Positions 11,251-19,675 of a stretch of 25,290 nt of DNA are shown here, piece after piece. The DNA lies in assembly GCF_001628715.1 (NCBI RefSeq), contig NZ_CP011123.1, positions 1 through 25,290 of the forward strand. Direction: 5' to 3'. The stretch's first letter is position 1. Each line of letters opens with the position of its first letter. The translations under genes and the position numbers were made by a program. Under the pieces are notes generated by a model. It ran no database searches and had not been told where the DNA came from. It saw only the letters and a list, made by a program, of their open reading frames with translations. The stretch comes from Acetobacter oryzifermentans. Lineage in GTDB: Bacteria > Pseudomonadota > Alphaproteobacteria > Acetobacterales > Acetobacteraceae.

Positions 11251-13677
11251 ATGAGTATTGTCTATCCTTCTAATGGAACGCCTTACCTTACTTCGGGCAC
11301 AACAACTTTCACATCGGGTCAAGTTGTTTCAGGCGTGACTGTTACCAGTAACTCTCAGGAGATCCTTTCTTCTGGAGCCACCGGTATACAGCAAACAATT
11401 GAAGAGGCTTCTGGTAATACTGGAGGAGGGGAAATAATTGTTCTTAGCGGAGCACAATTGCTTCAGAAGAATGATACCGGATACTGGCAAAACAGAGGTA
11501 AAATAATCGTATCTTCTGGTGGTTTTATTTCAGGAGGAGCTACTACTTCTGGGGGTATAACCACCATACTCAGTGGAGGCATCGCAAAAGATATTCATGC
11601 CGGAAATGCAGGATCAGGATCTATTGGGACAATTATTTTCTCTTCTGGCGCTATTTTAGAGGGTACGACAGTCGCACGGTTTGAGGGAACAATCAGTGGG
11701 GGAACCGTTACCTCTGGGGCCCAGATTAATGTTCTATCTGGTGGAGTACTCTCCAATGCCGATGCAGGTAACGGCGGGACGATCACTGTCTCTTCAGGAG
11801 GAAAGTCCACTAGCACTGTCATCTCCAGTGGCGGAACTCTGACTTTCACAGGAGGAGGCTCTGGATCTTACACAAGCCTTCTGGCGGGAGGCACACTAAA
11901 TATTGGCTCCGGAACAACATACGATAACCAGCATACAACCTCTCTCACCGCTACCTCTGGGGCCCAGATTAATGTTCTATCTGGTGGAGTACTCTCCAAT
12001 GCCGATGCAGCCGCATTTGGTAATATTGTGGTCAGCAAAGGGGGCACAGGCCAAGATATTATTATTTCCAGTGGTGGCGGTTTATGGGTTGCAGGCATTG
12101 CCTCAGACACGAGTGTCAACAATGGCGGCGGAATAGCAATCGCTTCTGGTGGCGTATCAAATAATAATAACGTTAATTCTGGTGGGAAAATTTATGCAGA
12201 TTCCGGAAGTGTACTTGGGTTAACGTCCGTATCGAGTGGTGGTTCTGCTATTGTAGCCAGTGGCGCTACTATTTCAGACGTCGTGACCATTCAAGACGGT
12301 GGAACTGCTACGATTTGGAACAATACCAGCGGTACGATTGATCTCTCAGGCGACACAAATCATGGTTTGACTATTTCTGGTCTGGAAAGCGGGGGAACAG
12401 TCAGCACTGTGATCAGTGGCTGGAACGGCAGCAAACCAGGAAACTCTGATAGTATCGACCTGCCTGGGGTTTCAGCAGATGGAGCATCTTATGCTTATCC
12501 GTCTGATGATCAGGTTGTGGTTACGCTCGCTAACGGTAACACCATTACCCTGAATATTCCTGGTGTCAAAAATACTGGATTTATCCTTTCTGATGATGGT
12601 CATGGTGGCGCATCTGCTGAAGTCTGCTTTCTTTCGGGCAGCATGATCCGTACCTCGGAAGGGGATGTCGCGGTCGAAGATATCCAGATTGGTGATGAAG
12701 TAATCGCTTTTGATTGGAGAAACGATGAAGACGTAGTCCGTCAGGTTGTCTGGGTGGGTAAAGCGCGTGCGACAGTACGTCCTGACCTTCCCGATGATGA
12801 AGCTGGCTGGCCTGTGCGTATCCTTAAAGACGCCATTGCCGATGGCGTACCTTATAAGGATATGCTGATTACGGCTGAACACTGCTTGTTCTTCAGAGAC
12901 CGTTTTGTCCCCGTTCGTATGCTGGTCAATGGTGTGTCTATCTTCTATGACAAGTCCATTACTTCTTACGATTACTATCACGTAGAAACAGAACAGCATT
13001 CTGTCATCACCGCTGATGGCATGCTCACAGAAAGCTATCTTGATACCGGGAACCGTTCATCCTTCCGTCAGGAAGGCAAAATCGCAACTCTGCGCGGAGC
13101 GGTAAAGAACTGGGCCGATGATGCCGGTGCGCCATTGGGCGTGGAACGCTCCTTTGTAGAACCGCTCTTCCGGACTCTGGAATGGCGTGAAAACAGTGTT
13201 GTGGGCACCAAGATCTCGACGACAAAAATCGAAACGACAACGGATCCTGACCTACATCTTATCACTCAGACAGGCGCTGTGATCCGTCCCATGCGTAAGA
13301 CCGCGCATCACTACAGCTTCATGCTACCACCAAATACAGAGTCTGTGCGGATCGTCTCGCGTTCTAGCCGTCCATCAGACGTGATTGGCCCGTTTGTCGA
13401 TGATCGTCGCTATATGGGCGTGGCCGTAGCAGATGTGCAGCTTCAATGTGCCAAACAGCAGTTCGATATTACTTCTCACCTTCAGGACGAAAAACCTTCG
13501 GGTTGGCACGATACCGACTGGACGGACTGCGCATGGACCAATGGGAATGCTGAACTCCCGTTAGGTGATCACCTGACACATGGGAAAATGGGTATTCTCT
13601 CCATGACTATTCGTGCCGCAGGCCCCTATCTGCTGAACACAAAGCCAAACTCTGACATGAAAAAACATTCTGCTTAA
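11251..13677 (+). CDS. AIDA-repeat protein with a C-terminal Hint domain
   Basis: An 808-residue protein. Residues about 10-430 are Gly/Ser/Thr-rich AIDA-type repeats (GAQINVLSGGVLSNAD, SSGGTLTFTGGG and similar) that should form a beta-helix like autotransporter passengers. Residues about 458-605 are a Hint_2 (hedgehog/intein-like) domain: Cys459 in VCFLSGSMIRTSEGD, then TAEH at 541-544. Hint domains can self-cleave before the cysteine. The last 200 residues are an uncharacterised extension. There is no signal peptide and no outer-membrane barrel, so it is not a classical autotransporter; how it would leave the cell is unclear. Such AIDA-Hint proteins are common in acetic acid bacteria. Two passenger repeats are identical in DNA. 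A terminator follows. Confidence 0.85.
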   Translation: MSIVYPSNGTPYLTSGTTTFTSGQVVSGVTVTSNSQEILSSGATGIQQTIEEASGNTGGGEIIVLSGAQLLQKNDTGYWQNRGKIIVSSGGFISGGATTSGGITTILSGGIAKDIHAGNAGSGSIGTIIFSSGAILEGTTVARFEGTISGGTVTSGAQINVLSGGVLSNADAGNGGTITVSSGGKSTSTVISSGGTLTFTGGGSGSYTSLLAGGTLNIGSGTTYDNQHTTSLTATSGAQINVLSGGVLSNADAAAFGNIVVSKGGTGQDIIISSGGGLWVAGIASDTSVNNGGGIAIASGGVSNNNNVNSGGKIYADSGSVLGLTSVSSGGSAIVASGATISDVVTIQDGGTATIWNNTSGTIDLSGDTNHGLTISGLESGGTVSTVISGWNGSKPGNSDSIDLPGVSADGASYAYPSDDQVVVTLANGNTITLNIPGVKNTGFILSDDGHGGASAEVCFLSGSMIRTSEGDVAVEDIQIGDEVIAFDWRNDEDVVRQVVWVGKARATVRPDLPDDEAGWPVRILKDAIADGVPYKDMLITAEHCLFFRDRFVPVRMLVNGVSIFYDKSITSYDYYHVETEQHSVITADGMLTESYLDTGNRSSFRQEGKIATLRGAVKNWADDAGAPLGVERSFVEPLFRTLEWRENSVVGTKISTTKIETTTDPDLHLITQTGAVIRPMRKTAHHYSFMLPPNTESVRIVSRSSRPSDVIGPFVDDRRYMGVAVADVQLQCAKQQFDITSHLQDEKPSGWHDTDWTDCAWTNGNAELPLGDHLTHGKMGILSMTIRAAGPYLLNTKPNSDMKKHSA
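11709..11767 (+). repeat. 59-bp direct repeat inside the AIDA region, copy 1
   Basis: Identical to 11952-12010, 243 bases further on, a multiple of three. Recombination between them would remove 81 codons without a frameshift. Confidence 0.95.
11952..12010 (+). repeat. 59-bp direct repeat inside the AIDA region, copy 2
   Basis: Exact second copy of 11709-11767, encoding TSGAQINVLSGGVLSNADA in the same frame. Confidence 0.95.
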
Positions 13678-13704
13678 TCTCGGTTAACCGGACAAATAAT
13701 GTTG

Positions 13705-13733
13705 GGGCTTTCCCTTTGCCGGGAAAGCCCTTT
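13705..13733 (+). terminator. Terminator of the AIDA/Hint gene
   Basis: GGGCTTTCCC (13705-13714) and GGGAAAGCCC (13721-13730) form a perfect 10-bp stem with loop TTTGCC, followed by TTTCC, 28 bases after the stop codon. Confidence 0.75.
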
Positions 13734-13745
13734 CCTTATGAAAGC

Positions 13746-15050
13746 TGGAGACCCGCAAAAACCGGGTAATTTCTGGCGAAGCGGGCTGGCTTGATGACGT
13801 TGAGGTGTTGCGGGGCGCACCAAGGGTATCGTTCGGACCGATTTCCACGATGCCCGGAGTTGATTCCGCCGGTTTTGCCGACTTGCAGACAGAGTCAGCC
13901 TGCGGTTTCTAGACGCTCGTGGAAGATCAGCCGATTAAAGTTGTAGGCCAGGTTGCAAAGGGTCAGTTTCGCCTCAGCGCGGGCGAGGCCGATGGTGCGG
14001 ATGAACAGGTTGAACCGGTTCTTCTGATGCGCGAAGACATGCTCAACATGCGCACGGATCGAGGATTTGGCGGCATTGGCCCTCGCGGTTGCCTTCGACA
14101 TCGGCTTGCCCATGGGTTTGCGCCGATGAATACGGGACGTGAGCATCTGGTCCGACAGCCACTTCTCGTTGCGCCTGGATCGATAGGCACTGTCTGCCCA
14201 GACCTCTGAACTGGTATTGTCCGTGCTGACGACCTGCCGGAGAAGACGTCCGTCCGGCGTTGACGCCGAAGTCACCGCCATGCCCCGGATGAAGCCGAAG
14301 CGTCGGTCGATGCTGATGTGGGATTTGTAGCCGAAGACCGGCAGGGCGATCATGGGGAGTGGCGTCCCATCTGCCCGATACCGGACTTTTCCGCCGACCT
14401 TGATGGTCCAGCGCGCGTCGGTATCCTTCTGTGCTGCCTTGTTCGGCTCGTCCGGCCAAATGTCTCTGGCGCTCTTGCCCGACTTTATCGCTTCGCGTTC
14501 GCCCTCGGTGTTCCGCTGTCTTGGCGCAGGCACCAGCGAGGCGTCCACGATCTGCCCGGACATTGGAATGTAGCCCTTGTTCTGGAGTTGCCAGTCAAAG
14601 GCCTTCATCACCCGCCTGAGCGTTCCCGTCTCGGTCAGGCGATTGCGAAAATGCCGGATCGTGTTCTCGTCCGGCGTTCGATCCCCAAGCGACAGCCCCA
14701 GAAAGCGCAGCCAACTCAGCCGATCGCGGATCATGAACTCCATCCGGGCGTCTGACAGATTATGCTGCGCCTGCAGGATCAGGGCCTTGAACATCATCAC
14801 CGGATCGAATGGTGGGCGGCCGCCTTTGCGACCATCGCCATACCCAAGCCCTTCGACCAGCCACGCCCGGAAATACTCGAAATCCACCGTCTCCTGCAAA
14901 ACCTCAAGCGGATCGCCCTCTTTGCTCAATGCATTAAGGTGATCGCTCAAACTGAACAGGGACTTGGGATCCATAGCAGGCCTCCGTGATCGCGTAACTT
15001 CAATGAATCACCATAGCCGTCCAAATGCTACCAGTTTTTGCGGGTCTCCA
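13746..15050 (-). mobile_element. IS5-family insertion sequence
   Basis: About 1.3 kb with terminal inverted repeats starting TGGAGACCCGCAAAAAC at both ends (13746 inward, 15050 inward), followed by partial matches. One transposase gene fills it. The bases outside the two ends do not match each other (AAGC left, CACG right), so there is no target duplication. The right end lies inside a DUF6118 gene whose remainder is not found on the left. This fits a deletion or rearrangement next to the element after insertion. Confidence 0.85.
13895..14974 (-). CDS. IS5-family transposase
   Basis: A 359-residue DDE transposase of the IS5 group. An N-terminal DUF772-type region (GGRPPFDPVMMFKALILQAQ, GDRTPDENTIRHFRNRL) precedes the catalytic core: the first Asp in GQIVDASLVPAPRQ, the second in EVWADSAYRSRRNE and the Glu in RAHVEHVFAHQKNR. 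The frame is intact with GGAGG six bases before the ATG, so the enzyme is probably functional. IS5 transposases move by cut-and-paste; the promoter lies in the right terminal region of the element. Confidence 0.93.
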   Translation of the reverse strand: MDPKSLFSLSDHLNALSKEGDPLEVLQETVDFEYFRAWLVEGLGYGDGRKGGRPPFDPVMMFKALILQAQHNLSDARMEFMIRDRLSWLRFLGLSLGDRTPDENTIRHFRNRLTETGTLRRVMKAFDWQLQNKGYIPMSGQIVDASLVPAPRQRNTEGEREAIKSGKSARDIWPDEPNKAAQKDTDARWTIKVGGKVRYRADGTPLPMIALPVFGYKSHISIDRRFGFIRGMAVTSASTPDGRLLRQVVSTDNTSSEVWADSAYRSRRNEKWLSDQMLTSRIHRRKPMGKPMSKATARANAAKSSIRAHVEHVFAHQKNRFNLFIRTIGLARAEAKLTLCNLAYNFNRLIFHERLETAG

Positions 15051-15189
15051 CACGCGCCAGATCCTCCGTGTAATCCGGCGGCCGGTTATCCCGCCACGCC
15101 TGCGGCAACGCTTCCACGCTACGCCGGAGCACCGTCATTTCAGCGCACAGATCTTCAAAGGCACGGGCTGCCGGATCCGTCTCGCTCAT
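15028..15189 (-). pseudogene. DUF6118-like gene truncated by the IS (copy 2)
   Basis: The frame starts MSETDPAARAFEDLCAEMTV and reads LRRSVEALPQAWRD, a pattern of DUF6118 proteins that sit downstream of TraA-type relaxases on alphaproteobacterial plasmids. After about 48 codons it enters the IS inverted repeat, adding VETRKNW and a stop. Full-length members are several times longer and have membrane segments, so this is a stump. The rest of the gene is missing from the window. Confidence 0.7.
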
Positions 15190-15201
15190 GACGCTTCTCC
15201 T

Positions 15202-15471
15202 TCAGTAATGAAACCGGCACTGGGCAACCTCAATCAGCTGATCCTCTCCCGCGCGCCCCTGAACCCGGTAGACCAGACGATGTTCTCCCGTAATCCGTCG
15301 GGACCACCACCCGGAAAGCTGCCCCTTCAATGGTTCCGGCTTGCCCAGCCCCTGAAATGGATGCCGCCTTACATCGTCGATCAGGGTATTGATCTTCTCA
15401 AGAACCGCAGTGTTTGACTGAAACCAGGAAAGATAATCCTCCCAGCCATTTTCATGAAAAAAGACCTTCAC
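15202..15471 (-). CDS. yoeB: YoeB/Txe-family mRNA interferase toxin (copy 2)
   Basis: 89 residues, with the same catalytic residues as the first copy (E46, R65, His88-Tyr89). It differs at 11 positions, among them V4F, R18Q, H21T, V74A, E75G and R79L. It overlaps yefM copy 2 by four bases. It sits in the parental arrangement, directly after the complete relaxase gene, so this copy is probably the original and the one at 1709-1978 the derived duplicate. Confidence 0.93.
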   Translation of the reverse strand: MKVFFHENGWEDYLSWFQSNTAVLEKINTLIDDVRRHPFQGLGKPEPLKGQLSGWWSRRITGEHRLVYRVQGRAGEDQLIEVAQCRFHY

Positions 15472-15743
15472 GCCAACGGTTTACCCTGCTGCTTCAAAAG
15501 ATCACGCTCGGTCGCGGCCCCGTGCTCAATGTCTCGGATGCTCCGCAACAGCCTCTCCGCGTTACGGGGGCTGCTCAGGAGATGCACGGTTTCCTGCCAG
15601 CCGGAGAATTCTTCTTCCGACATCAGCACGACACTGCCTTTCCCGGTCTTGCGGGTCACGACAATCGGCGCGCGGCTGTTTACGGCTTCATCCAGATAAT
15701 GCGCCAGGTTCTGGCGCAGGTCGGTATAGGAAACACAGGTCAT
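15468..15743 (-). CDS. yefM: YefM-family antitoxin (copy 2)
   Basis: 91 residues. Residues 1-75 are identical to copy 1 although the DNA has several silent differences, so selection keeps the DNA-binding half unchanged. The tail, ATERDLLKQQGKPLA, differs at 8 of 16 positions and changes charge from acidic to basic. The start at 15743 follows GGAGG. It is preceded by the same palindrome as copy 1, and its promoter lies between it and the relaxase stop 52 bases upstream. Confidence 0.93.
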   Translation of the reverse strand: MTCVSYTDLRQNLAHYLDEAVNSRAPIVVTRKTGKGSVVLMSEEEFSGWQETVHLLSSPRNAERLLRSIRDIEHGAATERDLLKQQGKPLA

Positions 15744-15767
15744 GATCGATCCTCCACCTTCACTATA

Positions 15768-15787
15768 ACGTACAGTTTTCTGTACGT
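15768..15787. promoter_or_regulatory. YefM operator (copy 2)
   Basis: ACGTACAG TTTT CTGTACGT, identical to 2275-2294. The palindrome ends 9 bases downstream of the relaxase stop codon. Confidence 0.75.
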
Positions 15788-15795
15788 CTCCTGTT

Positions 15796-18700
15796 TTACA
15801 TCCCCATATCCATGCCCCGATCTCGCGACCTGGAGCGTGAGAGGGCCTGCTCCCGCTGATGGGGATGCAACCCGTGATCGAGCGTCGATCCCTTCCTGAT
15901 GCCCAGCTCGCGGCTTTTCTCCCGCAGGATGGACTCAAGCTGCGCATCCCGCTTCAATTCCTTGAGCGCCACACCCTGCTGCTCGCGGCTCAGCCCGTCC
16001 CAGGTCTTCACAAACCGCGCCGCCCGCAGATCCGGACTCTTACGCACCTTGTCCTCATGCTCCAGCCCCTCGACCAGTTTGCGCGCCCGTGCCGGACCTT
16101 CCAGACCATACAGCGCCTGCCGGATCTCCGGCTGATGCTTCAGCGCAGCCCGCAGATCCGCCTCACTGCCACGCCGGACCCGCTCCAGATCCCGCCCGGC
16201 TTCAAAAAGTGCCTTCTTCTGGTGCTCCAGCACCGGCAGCTCCTGGCGCACCATGCGCTCGGCATCCACCCAGACCCGCGCATACCGCTCCACCGCCTGC
16301 TGAAGCGGATCACCACCCGCCACAAACCCGTCCAGCCCGGCCGGCACCTGCTCACGCTGCACACGGGGCAGCCTCAAACCCGCAAAGAGAGAGGCGGGAG
16401 CCTCACGCTTAATCCCACTTTCCCCCTTACCGGCCCCGGCATCCATCCCGGCCGACACGTCTTTTTCCGCCGTGCGACGCCCCGGCCGCACGGACAGGTC
16501 CACTCCATCGAACATCCCGCGTTTTTGCTGTGCCGACGCAGGCTCTGGCATAGGCACACCTTCGGCCTGCCTGTCCTGCCGGGGGCCAGAGGCGGCCTTC
16601 TCACGCTCCACCACGATCTCGCTCTCGGGAACAGACAGCCCGCGCCGCCGTGCAAACCCGGCATCCCGATCCCGGACAAGCGGATAATCCAGCGTGGTGT
16701 CCTTCAGCCGCTCGCGTGACAGCCGCCGCACCAGACCGTCCCGGTCGCCCACATCATCCCGGCCCCAATGGACGGACACGCTCTCCCGATGCCGCGATAG
16801 CGCAACATAGGCCCCGTGCCGATCCATGCTCCCCGTCGCCAGCACATGCGCCCGATCCACCGTCACACCCTGCGATTTGTGGATGGTGGCCGCATAGCCA
16901 TGATCCAGCGCGTCATACTCCGCCACCGACACGGACACGACCCGGCCACGCCCGACACCCTCCTTCCCGTCGAGCTGCACCGACAGCGCCAGATCCCCGA
17001 CCTCGGCCGATCCCACGATGCCCCGCACCGTGCCCAGCGTGCCGTTCTTTACCCCCAGCTCCCGGTCATTGCGCAGGAAGTAGACACGCTCCCCGTCCGC
17101 AAACATCCGCTCGCCCTGGGCGGTCGGCACCAGAACATCCTCGCCCAGCTCACCCGCCTCCCGCCGGATCTCCCGCGCCGCCTCGTTCAGCGCCCGCACA
17201 TCGACACGCCGATGCGCCAGCATGATCTGGCTTTCTTTTGGCGCAGCCTGACGGGCTTCCTCCCACCCGGCCACGACCCCAGCCCGCGCCTCTTCCAGCG
17301 TGTCATGCCCGCGCACCAGGCCAGCCGCCTCATAGCGTCCCAGCGCTTGCTCTGTCCGCCCGGTCGCAAGCTCCTTCGTCGCCGCCTGCTGCCAGCCTTC
17401 CCGCTGCCGGCGTACGGTGGTGATTTCCACCGACCCGACCCGCTCGCCCACCGCCCGGAACGCACCACCGGCCTCAATCGCCTGCAACTGCTCGGGATCA
17501 CCCACCAGCACCACCTTGGCCCCGGCTTCGCGGGCGACAGACAGAACCCGCTCCATCTGCCGTGACCCCACCATGCCGGCCTCGTCCACCACCAGCACGT
17601 CCCCGCGCTCCAGCAGGTCGAACCCACGACCCCACGCCCGCTCCAGAGACGCCAGCGTCCGGCTCTCAATCCCGGACCCCACTTCCAGACCTTCCGCCGC
17701 GATCCCCGACAGCGCCGCCCCGCGTACTCGATACCCGGCTGCCTCCCACGCCTCACGGGCGACACCCAGCATGGTGCTCTTCCCCGTCCCGGCATACCCG
17801 ACCACCACGGACAGGTCGCGGGACTTCGTGACCTCGCCCACCGCCAGCGCCTGCTCCTCGCCAAGACCGGAATGCTGCATCGCTGCCCGACGCACCGCCA
17901 GCGGCACCGCATGCCCCTGAGACTGCCCCATCGCGAGCGACGCTTCTTCCAGACGCTGCTCGACCCCGATCATCGCGCGCGTGGAGAACCGCTCCCGCCC
18001 GTGCCCGTCTTTCCCGAGGGCGACCAGCTCCGGGCACGCCTCCACCCGAACCATGACGGCCGTAAACTGTTCCGCATCTGCCGTATGCCGGTCCACGAAC
18101 CGCGCCAGGTCCTGCCGGGTAAACGTGCTCTGCTGCCGGGTCAGTGCCTCCAGCGCCACATGCGGCTCGGCCAGCAACCTTTCCCCATTGCGTCGCGCGA
18201 TCTCCAGATGATCAGCGACCCGCTCCGCATCCTCGCCCCGCTCTTCCCGACGCATCCCGGCCGGGCCAATCTTGTTCTGCGGCTCAAGGTCGATCCCCTG
18301 TGCGGCAAACGACCGATGGTCGATCCGCACATCAAGGTCCAGTTCGGCCAGCCGTTCATTGGCGAGCGACGCCCATCGCTCCCGCCATGTCAGCAGGAGG
18401 TCCTTGTCATTCCACGACCGCTCTTTCGCTCCGAACCCGTTCTCGTCCACCGATCGTGTGGACAGCATCACATGCGTATGGGGTTTCGCCTGTCCGTCCT
18501 CACCCATATCCCAATGCACGTTCAGATCGGCCACCATGCCGCGTTCCACGAACTGCTCCCGCACGAAATCCCGTGCCAGTGCGATCCCCTGCGCCTGGGT
18601 CATTTCGCGTGGGATCGAAAACTCCACCTCGCGGGCGAGCTGGGCATCCTTGCGCTTCTCGATCACCTCGACCTCATTCCATAGGGTCGCACGGTCGAGA

Positions 18701-18888
18701 AACCGTTCCGGCGCTCCATCGGGCAGCAGGATCTCGGAATACACCACACCGCTCTTGTTGGAAAAGTCATGGTCGCGATCCAGCCGAACATCATGCAGGC
18801 GTGAGGCCGCACGATAGGCCGCCGCTGCCACAGCACTCCGGCCAGTGGCACGGCTGATGACCTTTGCATGCAGGTGATAGATCGCCAT
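15796..18888 (-). CDS. traA: TraA/MobQ-family relaxase-helicase
   Basis: About 1030 residues. The N-terminal relaxase starts MAIYHLHAKVISRATGRSAV with catalytic Tyr25 (AAAAYRA) and a histidine triad near residues 125-139 (NVHWD, KPHTHVML). It nicks oriT and stays bound to the 5' end. The middle is an SF1 helicase: Walker A GYAGTGKST near residue 365, VLVVDEAGMV, GDPEQLQAI, and a C-terminal helicase motif with YAATIHKSQGVTVDRAH. The last 300 residues are charged and poorly conserved. I chose the ATG at 18888 because family members start MAIYHL; an ATG four codons earlier is open. It is divergent from traC, with oriT between. No mating-pair genes are present, so transfer would need a helper plasmid. 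Confidence 0.93.
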   Translation of the reverse strand: MAIYHLHAKVISRATGRSAVAAAAYRAASRLHDVRLDRDHDFSNKSGVVYSEILLPDGAPERFLDRATLWNEVEVIEKRKDAQLAREVEFSIPREMTQAQGIALARDFVREQFVERGMVADLNVHWDMGEDGQAKPHTHVMLSTRSVDENGFGAKERSWNDKDLLLTWRERWASLANERLAELDLDVRIDHRSFAAQGIDLEPQNKIGPAGMRREERGEDAERVADHLEIARRNGERLLAEPHVALEALTRQQSTFTRQDLARFVDRHTADAEQFTAVMVRVEACPELVALGKDGHGRERFSTRAMIGVEQRLEEASLAMGQSQGHAVPLAVRRAAMQHSGLGEEQALAVGEVTKSRDLSVVVGYAGTGKSTMLGVAREAWEAAGYRVRGAALSGIAAEGLEVGSGIESRTLASLERAWGRGFDLLERGDVLVVDEAGMVGSRQMERVLSVAREAGAKVVLVGDPEQLQAIEAGGAFRAVGERVGSVEITTVRRQREGWQQAATKELATGRTEQALGRYEAAGLVRGHDTLEEARAGVVAGWEEARQAAPKESQIMLAHRRVDVRALNEAAREIRREAGELGEDVLVPTAQGERMFADGERVYFLRNDRELGVKNGTLGTVRGIVGSAEVGDLALSVQLDGKEGVGRGRVVSVSVAEYDALDHGYAATIHKSQGVTVDRAHVLATGSMDRHGAYVALSRHRESVSVHWGRDDVGDRDGLVRRLSRERLKDTTLDYPLVRDRDAGFARRRGLSVPESEIVVEREKAASGPRQDRQAEGVPMPEPASAQQKRGMFDGVDLSVRPGRRTAEKDVSAGMDAGAGKGESGIKREAPASLFAGLRLPRVQREQVPAGLDGFVAGGDPLQQAVERYARVWVDAERMVRQELPVLEHQKKALFEAGRDLERVRRGSEADLRAALKHQPEIRQALYGLEGPARARKLVEGLEHEDKVRKSPDLRAARFVKTWDGLSREQQGVALKELKRDAQLESILREKSRELGIRKGSTLDHGLHPHQREQALSRSRSRDRGMDMGM

Positions 18889-18910
18889 GAGCGCGATCAT
18901 ATCACACTAT

Positions 18911-18946
18911 TTAAGCGCACGTCACGAAGTGACGTATAAGCGCGCA
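18911..18946. other. oriT: Candidate oriT of the MobQ/Ti type
   Basis: ACGTCAC-GAA-GTGACGT (18918-18934) is a perfect hairpin followed by ATAAGCGCGCAC (18935-18946). Hairpin plus ATAA-GCGC resembles the nick regions of RSF1010 (TAAGTGCGCCCT) and Ti plasmids. TAAGCGCAC also occurs on the other side at 18911. It lies between the divergent relaxase and traC genes, the standard place for oriT. The exact nick base is not determined. Confidence 0.75.
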
Positions 18947-19050
18947 CTCATATTTAAAGGCGCTATAAGGATTGATCTGTCCGGATGAGTGACGCGGTTC
19001 TTTCGTGTGTGGTAGAGTCTAGCACAGAGTGTAAAAACAGGAGAGTGGAT

Positions 19051-19344
19051 ATGCGCAAGCCACGCAACATTGATGCGGAACTGAAGGTGCTTCAGGAAAA
19101 GGCGAAGCAGCTTAAGACGCAAAGAACCATCCAACTCGGTGAACTGGTCGAGGCGACGGGAGCCGATACCCTGACGATCGAGGCGCTGGCCGGGGTGCTG
19201 CTTGCGGCTGTTGAACAGGCGGATGGCAAACCCGAAGCCGTCGCGAGGTGGACCGAACGGGGGACGGCGTTCTTTCAGGCCGGCGGAAAAAAGGGCAGCC
19301 GGAAAGGAACCGGAAACGATCAGAGCGGATCTGCTGGCGCTTGA
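19051..19344 (+). CDS. traC: TraC-family conjugal transfer accessory protein
   Basis: A 97-residue protein starting MRKPRNIDAELKVLQEKAKQ, then RTIQLGELVEATGADTLTIE and ALAGVLLAA, as in TraC-like proteins beside TraA relaxases. These small proteins are thought to help the relaxase at oriT. AGGAGAG precedes the ATG at 19051. It is the first gene of a rightward operon running away from oriT. Its last third overlaps the start of the traD frame. Database names for TraC and TraD of this type are often interchanged. Confidence 0.82.
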   Translation: MRKPRNIDAELKVLQEKAKQLKTQRTIQLGELVEATGADTLTIEALAGVLLAAVEQADGKPEAVARWTERGTAFFQAGGKKGSRKGTGNDQSGSAGA

Positions 19345-19675
19345 AAGACGGATCAGGAAACAGGCAGCCCTGATCCATCGCCATCAGGCACGAAAGGCAC
19401 GCACCGACATGCGCGACTGGGCGAAGGCACGACGGGAACGCACCCATCATCTTATCGAACTGGGTGGGCTGGTTCAGAAGGCGGGACTGGTCGATCTGAC
19501 CGATGATGACCGTGCCACCCTGCTCGGAGCATTTCTGGACATTGCCGGACAACTTCAGGGTGGTAATGATACCGCTCCAGCTGACCTGAAAACACGCTGG
19601 AGACGCGCGGGGCTTCATGCCTTTGATGCAGACCGCGAACATGACAAGACAACAGGTGGAAATGATCATGACTGA
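19223..19675 (+). CDS. traD: TraD-family conjugal transfer accessory protein
   Basis: The conserved part is RRIRKQAALIHRHQARKART followed by HHLIELGGLVQKAGL and ATLLGAFLDIAGQL, the TraD pattern of Ti-type mobilisation regions. The start is uncertain. An in-frame ATG at 19223 lies deep inside traC, and the residues between 19223 and about 19310 look like the shadow of traC; the true start may be near 19310, where AAAGGA occurs, at a non-ATG codon. The end overlaps the next gene by eight bases. Confidence 0.72.
   Translation: MANPKPSRGGPNGGRRSFRPAEKRAAGKEPETIRADLLALERRIRKQAALIHRHQARKARTDMRDWAKARRERTHHLIELGGLVQKAGLVDLTDDDRATLLGAFLDIAGQLQGGNDTAPADLKTRWRRAGLHAFDADREHDKTTGGNDHD

Noticed and set aside
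11300..12350. Repeats in the AIDA region considered as a CRISPR array or microsatellite
   Set aside because: They are degenerate coding repeats in one frame that encode the beta-helix motif.
13740..15060. Target-site duplication for the IS5 element
   Set aside because: Flanking bases were compared with the ends placed at either T or G of TGGAGACC; no 3- or 4-base match was found.
15859..18857. Long plus-strand open frames opposite the relaxase gene
   Set aside because: They are antisense shadows in GC-rich DNA; the minus strand has clear relaxase and helicase motifs throughout, and the plus-strand peptides are Pro/Arg/His-rich without family signatures.
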